Shown in pieces: positions 22,100 through 27,552 of a DNA stretch of 27,552 nucleotides; position 1 is the stretch's first letter, and each line of letters opens with the position of its first letter. The stretch covers positions 1 to 27,552 of the forward strand of contig CAYPRX010000074.1 in assembly GCA_964413265.1 (NCBI GenBank), read 5' to 3'. The notes beneath the pieces are model-generated. The model was given only the letters and a program-made list of their open reading frames with translations, was not told the origin of the DNA and did no database searches. Both the position numbers and the translations under genes were made by a program. This stretch comes from CAVYGN01 sp964413265 (GTDB lineage: Bacteria > Spirochaetota > Brevinematia > Brevinematales > JAOACQ01).

Positions 22100-22352
22100 C
22101 TCGAAGGCTAATATGTGCAGATTAGTTGTAGAATTTGACGGTCTTCTTTGGTCGCCGCCTCCAGGTAATCGTAATTCTCCGGTTTGGCGAAAGAGGCATC
22201 CCCACGGAAATAGTGGTCAATACCATGATCTTTATATCTTTCGATAATAGGCTCAAGCATTGTTTCCAGTATTGTACGCTGTGGACATTACCCTCCCGGA
22301 GCATCGCGGCTTCAAGGTCTCCATCCTGTTTGTTATTTTCAGTATCTGGGTG
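22100..22352 (-). pseudogene. Frameshifted relic of an IS1380-family transposase
   Basis: The minus strand encodes, in one frame, HPDTENNKQDGDLEAAM then LREGNVHS, and in another frame EPIIERYKDHG followed by FRGDASFAKPENYDYLE. In intact IS1380-family transposases these blocks are continuous (typical patterns YHPLxxFNxxGDLE, LRxGNVHSA, then a DDE-domain FRGDAAFAxPExYEYLE). The frame changes once near 22255-22262, and both ends of the protein are missing. So about 80 codons from the catalytic core survive and the gene is dead. This fills most of the otherwise empty 22000-22492 gap, together with the methyltransferase promoter on its left and the repeat on its right. Confidence 0.75.
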
Positions 22353-22366
22353 AATGTCACTTGCAG

Positions 22367-22429
22367 CAGTTTTGAACCTTTTCAGCTCAAGCTAACTTAA
22401 TCAAGGCACGGGAAATGGGGAATTATTAA
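22367..22429 (+). repeat. Dispersed imperfect repeat, copy B
   Basis: A 63-bp copy of the repeat at 496-557, same orientation, about 79% identical by hand alignment, sharing CAGTTTTGA at the left and GGGGAATTATTAA at the right. It abuts the transposase relic and lies 64 bp upstream of the acyl-CoA synthetase start, as copy A lies 79 bp upstream of the lipoprotein start. Confidence 0.5.
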
Positions 22430-22492
22430 TTGTGAAGCCGATTGTTGCGATTTTTTTATAACTTGAGTACCATATTTAAACGGCGGGTCATT

Positions 22493-24412
22493 ATGATTAA
22501 AAGAACAATACCTTATTTATTTGAAGAAAGCGTAGAAAAATTCGGAAGTAATATCCTTATCCGTGAAAAAATAAACAGTAGTTACAATGGAATAACATAT
22601 AAAGAGATGCGCGAGCTAGTGTGCCGATTCTCAGCCGGGATGCAGTATAAAGGCCTTAAAAAAAACGAGAGGGCTGCACTCATATCTGAAGGACGAAATG
22701 ATTGGCTGATGAGTGAACTGGCAGTTCTTTATGCCGGAGCAATAAATGTTCCTCTTTCGGTAAGACTGGATGAACTGTCGGAATTAAAATTCCGTTTATC
22801 CCACTCAGAGGCAAGACTGGCAATAGTGTCTAAAAGCCAGATATCAAAAATTCGAAAAATCAAGGCTGATCTCCCTGAACTTGAATTTATTATTTCACTT
22901 GACCCGCTTGAGTATTATGAGCAGGATGAATATTTCGCCGGAGATATACTTGAAAATGGCAGGGAATATTACCTTAATCACAGGGAAGAGATTGAAAGCA
23001 CATGGAAGGCGGTGGAGGAACAGGATTATGCGAATATCTGTTATACATCAGGCACTTCAGCGGACCCGAAAGGAGTTATTCTGACGCACAGAAATTATAC
23101 TGCGAATGTGGAACAGGCCTCCGAGCTTTTTAAAGTCCCCGAATGGTATGTGTCGCTCTTAATTTTACCCTGGGACCATTGTTTTGCCCATACATGCGGG
23201 ATCTATTCACTGATAAAAAACGGCGGAAGTATGGCTTCTGTCCAGACCGGCTCAACCCCGATCGAAACATTGAGAAATATTCCAGTTAATATCAAGGAAA
23301 TCAGGCCAACATATCTGTTAAGTGTACCGGCAATTGCTAAAACTTTCCGTAAAAGTATTGAAAAAGGCATTCATGATAAAGGCCCATTGATCGAAAATCT
23401 CTTTCACAGAGCCCTTAAATTAGCATATGGCTACAATGCTGATGGTTATAACAGGGGAAAGGGATTAAAAAAACTTAAAAAACCTCTTTACATGCTGGCC
23501 GATAAGTTAATTTTCAGTAAAATCAGAGAGAATTTTGGGGGGAGGCTGGATTTTTTTGTCGGCGGAGGTGCTCTTCTGGATATAGAACTTCAGCGGTTTT
23601 TTTATGCTATCGGCATTCCTATGTACCAGGGGTATGGGTTGACGGAATCGGCCCCTGTCATTTCTTCCAATACGCCGGACTGCCATAAATTGGGATCTTC
23701 CGGCAGATTGGCGATAAATTTAAAGGTTAAAATATGTGATACTGAAGGAAGAGAGCTTCCAGCAGGGGAAAGGGGTGAAATCGCTGTCAGGGGTGAAAAT
23801 GTTATGGCCGGATACTGGAAGAACGATAAAGCTACTTCGGAGGCATTGCGGGAAAATTGGCTTATGACCGGTGATATGGGGTATCTTGATAAGGATGGTT
23901 TTCTTTATGTATTGGGAAGATTTAAAAGCCTCCTGATTGGCAATGACGGTGAAAAATACAGTCCGGAAGGCATTGAAGAAACCATTATAGAACATTCGGC
24001 CTTTATCAGTCAGATAATGCTGTATAATAACCAGGGACCTTATACCGTTGCCCTGCTTGTCCCGGACAGAGAAGCGATTATAAATTATTTGAATGATAAT
24101 AAAATGAGCTGCCAGACTGAGGAAGGACAGATTATGGCGCTTCTTTTATTAAAGGGTGAAATAGATCAATACAGGGAGAATGGAAAATATGCTCATCTTT
24201 TTCCTGCGAGATGGCTTCCGTCGGCTATAGCCCTTCTTGGGGAAGAATTTACCGAAGAGAATCATTTTTTAAACAGCACTTTGAAAATGGTCAGAGGAAA
24301 AATTATTGAGTTCTACAAAAACAGGATTGAGCACCTCTATACTTCTGAAGCGAAGGATATCTGTAACCAATCCAATAAAATAATAATCAGCAGGATGGGC
24401 GAGGCTAAATAG
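22493..24412 (+). CDS. Long-chain acyl-CoA synthetase (AMP-forming)
   Basis: 640 residues from ATG 22493; an upstream TTG at 22442 extends the frame but into less likely sequence. The enzyme adenylates a fatty acid with ATP and transfers it to CoA. AMP-binding motifs: P-loop YTSGTSADPKGV from residue 184, GGGALLD and MYQGYGLTESAPV (motif A5), MAGYWKNDKATSE, the TGDMGYLDKDGF block, hinge GRFKSLLIG from 475 followed by GEKYSPEGIEE, and a conserved lysine segment LKMVRGKI near 597-604. The long insertion before GGGALLD and the overall length fit the FadD15/long-chain class found in many bacteria. The ribosome site (GGCGGGT) is weak. Chain-length preference unknown. Monocistronic by position. Confidence 0.92.
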   Translation: MIKRTIPYLFEESVEKFGSNILIREKINSSYNGITYKEMRELVCRFSAGMQYKGLKKNERAALISEGRNDWLMSELAVLYAGAINVPLSVRLDELSELKFRLSHSEARLAIVSKSQISKIRKIKADLPELEFIISLDPLEYYEQDEYFAGDILENGREYYLNHREEIESTWKAVEEQDYANICYTSGTSADPKGVILTHRNYTANVEQASELFKVPEWYVSLLILPWDHCFAHTCGIYSLIKNGGSMASVQTGSTPIETLRNIPVNIKEIRPTYLLSVPAIAKTFRKSIEKGIHDKGPLIENLFHRALKLAYGYNADGYNRGKGLKKLKKPLYMLADKLIFSKIRENFGGRLDFFVGGGALLDIELQRFFYAIGIPMYQGYGLTESAPVISSNTPDCHKLGSSGRLAINLKVKICDTEGRELPAGERGEIAVRGENVMAGYWKNDKATSEALRENWLMTGDMGYLDKDGFLYVLGRFKSLLIGNDGEKYSPEGIEETIIEHSAFISQIMLYNNQGPYTVALLVPDREAIINYLNDNKMSCQTEEGQIMALLLLKGEIDQYRENGKYAHLFPARWLPSAIALLGEEFTEENHFLNSTLKMVRGKIIEFYKNRIEHLYTSEAKDICNQSNKIIISRMGEAK

Positions 24413-24425
24413 GCTGCTGCATAAG

Positions 24426-24442
24426 GTATAATGGTTTTATAC
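24426..24442 (+). terminator. Weak inverted repeat after the acyl-CoA synthetase gene
   Basis: GTATAA and TTATAC form 6-bp arms around a 5-nt loop, 13 bp after the stop codon. The stem is AT-rich and only a short T-stretch follows (GGATTTTG), so this is at best a weak terminator. Confidence 0.25.
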
Positions 24443-24472
24443 AGGATTTTGACACAGAATTTTGGAATAATC

Positions 24473-24501
24473 TTGACAAAATGAAAATAATGAATTAATA
24501 T
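24473..24501 (+). promoter_or_regulatory. Promoter of fur
   Basis: A perfect TTGACA (24473-24478) and TAATAT (24496-24501, four of six) are spaced 17 bp. The predicted start near 24508 falls inside the Fur box at 24505-24519, so bound Fur would block its own promoter. Confidence 0.6.
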
Positions 24502-24504
24502 AAA

Positions 24505-24519
24505 TGATAATGATTATCA
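24505..24519. promoter_or_regulatory. Fur box upstream of fur (autoregulation)
   Basis: TGATAATGATTATCA is a perfect 7-1-7 palindrome, the classic core of a Fur operator. It overlaps the predicted transcription start of fur and lies 36 bp before its ATG. Autorepression by iron-loaded Fur is the expected role. Confidence 0.85.
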
Positions 24520-24555
24520 CTTACAGATATTTATTGAATATTATAAAGGATAAGT

Positions 24556-24984
24556 ATGGACGCTCAAGCCATTTTTGACAAATACCTTAAGAATAAGGGC
24601 ATACGCCAGAGCGAACAAAGGCAGAAAATACTTGATGTATTCTTGGATGTTGAAAGGCATGTGACTATGGCAGATCTTTATGATCTTGTCAGGATTCGCG
24701 ACAAGAGCATTGGATATGCAACAGTTTACCGTGCAATGAAAGTCATCTGCGAGAGCGGATTGGGCCGTGAAGTTGATTTCGGCGACGGTATTATGCGCTT
24801 TGAACACAGCTATGGTCATGAACACCATGACCATCTGATATGTGTCGAGTGCGGGAAGGTAATTGAGGCAGTGGATCCGGATATTGAGAAGTTACAGGAA
24901 AAGCTTGCTTATGAGCATGGCCTCAGTCCGATCAGTCACAGCCTGAAAATATTCGGCATATGCAGTGATTGTGCCAAGCACTGA
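24556..24984 (+). CDS. fur: Ferric uptake regulator family repressor Fur
   Basis: 142 residues, standard Fur length. The N-terminal winged helix contains IRQSEQRQKILDVFL and the recognition helix region SIGYATVYRAMKVICESG. The C-terminal dimerisation domain has the metal motif HEHHDHLICVECGKV, with His88-His93 and Cys96/Cys99, and a second CxxC pair (Cys136, Cys139) near the end; the two pairs form the structural zinc site. It is more likely Fur than PerR or Zur because of its two Fur-type operators and the adjacent feo genes. AGGA sits 6 nt before the ATG. Fe(II)-bound protein should repress its own gene and feoAB. Confidence 0.93.
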   Translation: MDAQAIFDKYLKNKGIRQSEQRQKILDVFLDVERHVTMADLYDLVRIRDKSIGYATVYRAMKVICESGLGREVDFGDGIMRFEHSYGHEHHDHLICVECGKVIEAVDPDIEKLQEKLAYEHGLSPISHSLKIFGICSDCAKH

Positions 24985-25010
24985 AAAAGAGGGAATTTTT
25001 ATTATTTATT

Positions 25011-25025
25011 TGATAATGATTATCT
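25011..25025. promoter_or_regulatory. Fur box upstream of feoAB
   Basis: TGATAATGATTATCT shares its first 14 bases with the box in front of fur and lies 28 bp before the feoA ATG in the 69-bp fur-feoA gap. Both genes should therefore be iron-repressed together. The feoA -10/-35 cannot be fixed in the AT-rich surroundings. Confidence 0.85.
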
Positions 25026-25053
25026 ATATCATTAAATAGGGAAGTGTTAATAT

Positions 25054-25296
25054 ATGGAAAAAAGATTGCATGAACTTATGCCCGGCGAGCAGGCTCTTAT
25101 TGTTAAAATTGAGGATAAATCCATTTTTAGAAGAAGGCTTACCGAGATGGGACTTAGAAAGGGCGGAAAAGTACTTATGAGGCGTGATGCTCCTCTGGGC
25201 GATCCCATGGAGATCAATGTTATGGGATATAATATAAGTCTCCGGAAATCAGAGGCGAAGTTTGTAATTATCGACCATGTTAATGAAATTGCATAG
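25054..25296 (+). CDS. feoA: Ferrous iron transport accessory protein FeoA
   Basis: 80 residues, the usual size. A cytoplasmic SH3-like protein that works with FeoB in Fe(II) uptake. Signatures: LHELMPGEQALIVKI, then RRRLTEMGLRKGGKVLMRRDAPLGDPMEINVMG and the closing NISLRKSEAKFVII, all typical of FeoA. The GGGAAG ribosome site lies about 9 nt upstream. The stop codon is 9 bp before the preferred feoB start, or directly abuts the alternative GTG. Confidence 0.96.
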   Translation: MEKRLHELMPGEQALIVKIEDKSIFRRRLTEMGLRKGGKVLMRRDAPLGDPMEINVMGYNISLRKSEAKFVIIDHVNEIA

Positions 25297-25305
25297 GTGC
25301 ATATT

Positions 25306-27429
25306 GTGAAAAAGGCTAGAATCGCCCTTGTCGGCAATCCAAATTGCGGTAAGACGACATTATTTAATCTATTGACGGGAGCCCGCCAGCATGTAGGTAA
25401 TTGGCCGGGAGTTACGGTCGAGAAAAAGGAAGGCTCATTGAACTATGGTGATTATGAAATTGATTTTATCGATCTTCCCGGAACTTACAGTTTATCGCCT
25501 AATTCAATTGAGGAAAAAATCACACGGAATTTTATTGTTGAAGAAAAACCTGATATTGTCCTGAATATCGTAGACGGTACTACTCTTGAAAGGAGTATGT
25601 ACCTGACAACACAGATAATCGACACTGGAGTCCCTTTCATCCTTGCACTTAATATGTACGATGAAGTACTGAACAAGGGTATTGACATAAGCCTTGACAA
25701 AATGGAAATACTTCTTAAAGCCCCTGTTATCAGGATGGTTGCGGCAAGAGAAGAGGGTGCTGTTCCGCTTCTAAAGGCAATAATCAAAATGCTTGATGAA
25801 AAAGCTTTTAAAAAAATAACTATTAATTACGGTGAGGATATAGAAAAGGCGATTGCGGATATCGAGTGCCGGCTGAATTGCGACAGCAAGTTTCAGGAAT
25901 CTTATAATACCAGGTGGCTTTCTATACAGATCGTTCAGCAGGACAGGGATATCATTGAAAAAGTTAATGAATCCGGAAAGATCGACAAAATGGAAAAAAT
26001 CGCGAAAAAATATATCAAAGAGCTGAGAGCGGTTTATAATGAAGATCCCGAAGACATTCTCTCCGATAAGAGATACGGATTTATCCTCGGAATAATCAGA
26101 GAATGCATCCGCATAAAAAAATCCCCGATTCACAAAACAGACTTTACAGAAGCGATAGATTCCATTCTTCTTAACAAATATTTAAGTTTTCCTATATTTG
26201 TTGCTATTCTCTGGCTGACCTTCCAGCTGACATTCCTGTTAGGAGGATATTTCAGTACTTTAATCTCCCGGGGTACAGCGCTTTTAAGCTCAATAATTCA
26301 AAAATTCATGTCAGCAGGAATTCTTAAAGACCTTCTCACAGACGGAATCATAAGCGGGGTCGGTTCTGTACTTGCATTTCTTCCCCAGATAATAATATTA
26401 TTCCTGATCGTAGCAATACTGGAAGATACCGGTTATATGGCCCGTGCTGCTTTTATAATGGACAGAGTAATGCACCTTCTCGGTGTACACGGAAAATCGT
26501 TTATCTCCCTTTTTATGGGTGTCGGCTGTAATGTTCCGGGAATCATGGCGGCCAGGACCCTTGAAAACGATGATGACAGAAAAGTGACCGTTCTAATAAA
26601 TCCATTCATGAGCTGTTCAGCCAGACTGCCTATATATATACTGATCGCCGGCATGTTCTTCGGAAGAGCGGCCGGTACAGTGATCTTTTCACTTTATTTT
26701 CTCGGCATATTTGTAGCCATAGTAACGGCGAAATTGCTGAAAGTATTTTTCTTCAGGAATAAATCGGTTCCGTTTGTTATGGAATTACCGCCTTACCGTA
26801 CCCCGACTATTAAATCCCTCTTTATTCACATGTGGGAAAGGGCTTCGCAATTTTTAAAAAAAATGGGCGGTGTTATACTTGTCGGGTCAGTACTGATATG
26901 GGTACTGGGCTACTTCCCGAAAACTGTGATCTTTTCTCAAAGAGTAGCTGAAATGGAGATGAAAGCTCAAACAATGCCTGGCGGTGCCGATAAGGATAAT
27001 TTTTTGAAGGAAATAGATATAATAAAATCCTCGGAGCAGATAGAAAACAGCTTTATCGGAAGGATTGGCAAATGGATCGAGCCTTTCTTCAAGCCTCTTG
27101 GAATGGGCTGGAAGGAAGGAGTGGCCCTTATGACAGGTGTTATAGCAAAAGAAATAGTGGTCAGCACTATCTCAGTCCTCTATGAGACCGGTGAAGATGA
27201 TGCGACAGCATTAAGGACAAAAATGGCTGCGCAGGGTATGACAGGATTAAGCGCTCTGGGTTTCCTGGTTTTTGTACTTCTTTATATACCATGCCTTGCT
27301 ACAATCTCTGCTGTTTTAAGAGAAACAAATTCCATAAAATGGACTTTATTTTCTGTTTTTTACGGGATCGGGATCGGTTATTCTCTCAGTTTCATGGTCA
27401 ATTATTTAGGAAAGATATTAATTACTTAA
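25306..27429 (+). CDS. feoB: Ferrous iron transport protein B (FeoB)
   Basis: 707 residues from a GTG at 25306, preferred because AGGTG lies 6 nt upstream and FeoB typically begins MKKxxIALVGNPNCGKT. A GTG at 25297, directly after the feoA stop, adds three residues. The N-terminal G-protein has G1 GNPNCGKT (10-17), G3 DLPG (56-59) and G4 NMYD (116-119). It is followed by the helical GDI domain (about 170-275) and a membrane half with the two gate repeats: the first shows FMGVGCNVPGIMAART, and the second the MTGVIAKEIVVSTISVLY block. It drives GTP-dependent Fe(II) import across the inner membrane. Two-gene operon with feoA under the Fur box. Confidence 0.97.
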   Translation: MKKARIALVGNPNCGKTTLFNLLTGARQHVGNWPGVTVEKKEGSLNYGDYEIDFIDLPGTYSLSPNSIEEKITRNFIVEEKPDIVLNIVDGTTLERSMYLTTQIIDTGVPFILALNMYDEVLNKGIDISLDKMEILLKAPVIRMVAAREEGAVPLLKAIIKMLDEKAFKKITINYGEDIEKAIADIECRLNCDSKFQESYNTRWLSIQIVQQDRDIIEKVNESGKIDKMEKIAKKYIKELRAVYNEDPEDILSDKRYGFILGIIRECIRIKKSPIHKTDFTEAIDSILLNKYLSFPIFVAILWLTFQLTFLLGGYFSTLISRGTALLSSIIQKFMSAGILKDLLTDGIISGVGSVLAFLPQIIILFLIVAILEDTGYMARAAFIMDRVMHLLGVHGKSFISLFMGVGCNVPGIMAARTLENDDDRKVTVLINPFMSCSARLPIYILIAGMFFGRAAGTVIFSLYFLGIFVAIVTAKLLKVFFFRNKSVPFVMELPPYRTPTIKSLFIHMWERASQFLKKMGGVILVGSVLIWVLGYFPKTVIFSQRVAEMEMKAQTMPGGADKDNFLKEIDIIKSSEQIENSFIGRIGKWIEPFFKPLGMGWKEGVALMTGVIAKEIVVSTISVLYETGEDDATALRTKMAAQGMTGLSALGFLVFVLLYIPCLATISAVLRETNSIKWTLFSVFYGIGIGYSLSFMVNYLGKILIT

Positions 27430-27444
27430 AACGGGGGGAGGAAA

Positions 27445-27552
27445 ATGCTGCAGACAATCATTGCTCTTTTAATAGTTACAGCTGCTGTTATTGCAGCTAT
27501 TGCTTACATTGCCAGGGGATTATTACGCATAAGAAATAAAGAAACGTCACGC
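27445..27552 (+). CDS. FeoB-associated small membrane protein, 5' part only
   Basis: The first 36 codons are visible; the frame continues off the right edge. A very strong ribosome site (GGGGGGAGGAAA) precedes the ATG, 15 bp after feoB. The sequence is one hydrophobic helix (LQTIIALLIVTAAVIAAIAY) followed by basic residues (ARGLLRIRNK). This matches the start of the small FeoB-associated proteins, many of which end in a cysteine-rich tail that lies beyond this window. Family assignment rests on position and N-terminal pattern, so it is provisional. Confidence 0.7.
   Translation, partial: MLQTIIALLIVTAAVIAAIAYIARGLLRIRNKETSR

Noticed and set aside
22122..22304. 60-codon minus-strand open frame as a small gene
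   Set aside because: It contains LREGNVHS in frame and then leaves the conserved frame of the IS1380 transposase, so it is an accident of the frameshifted relic.

Overview
This window looks like chromosomal housekeeping DNA from a Gram-negative (diderm), moderately AT-rich bacterium. Two proteins have outer-membrane beta-barrel character, two carry lipoprotein signal peptides (one with a relaxed FFSC lipobox), and there is a TIGR00027-type leucine-carboxyl-methyltransferase-like enzyme. Together these make a spirochaete (Spirochaetota) my best guess. That is inference from gene content only; there is no rRNA or other phylogenetic marker search behind it.

Layout. (1) 1-1759: the 5' part of a leftward outer-membrane protein gene with a textbook sigma-70 promoter, then a rightward lipoprotein gene and a stand-alone CinA C-terminal amidase (pncC). 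(2) 1849-3009: a three-helix membrane protein abutting prmC. (3) 3125-7154: a tightly packed operon of a small outer-membrane protein, long-form tsaC (Sua5), a DegT-type aminotransferase and tsaD. Two joints are 4-bp ATGA overlaps. TsaC and TsaD bracket tRNA t6A synthesis. (4) 7207-13584: kdpABC plus a KdpD-like protein that has the KdpD N-terminal, USP, membrane and GAF-like regions but no histidine kinase, and no kdpE. (5) 13563-14363: leftward rsmA (ksgA), overlapping the kdpD-like gene tail to tail. (6) 14451-16819: an orphan ParB-fold protein and an M1-peptidase-like lipoprotein. (7) 16887-19664: a Nudix hydrolase, thiH and a membrane diguanylate cyclase, all overlapping. (8) 19654-20865, leftward: recO preceded by a zinc-ribbon protein. 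(9) 20945-22429: an accessory-looking patch with a GC-rich island of nested inverted repeats, a membrane-anchored methyltransferase with its promoter and palindrome, a frameshifted relic of an IS1380-family transposase, and a 63-bp repeat that also occurs at 496-557. (10) 22493-24412: a long-chain acyl-CoA synthetase. (11) 24473-27552: an iron-uptake block (fur, feoA, feoB and a partial FeoB-associated small membrane protein) with two near-identical Fur boxes.

How it works together: t6A tRNA modification, high-affinity potassium uptake by Kdp, and Fe(II) uptake under Fur are the clear functional modules. The most unusual points are the kinase-less KdpD next to kdpABC, the Nudix-ThiH-diguanylate cyclase operon, the aminotransferase wedged between tsaC and tsaD, and two genes (nudix, rsmA) whose -10 elements sit so close to the start codon that leaderless mRNAs are likely. 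I saw no tRNA, rRNA, CRISPR array, prophage or intact transposon.
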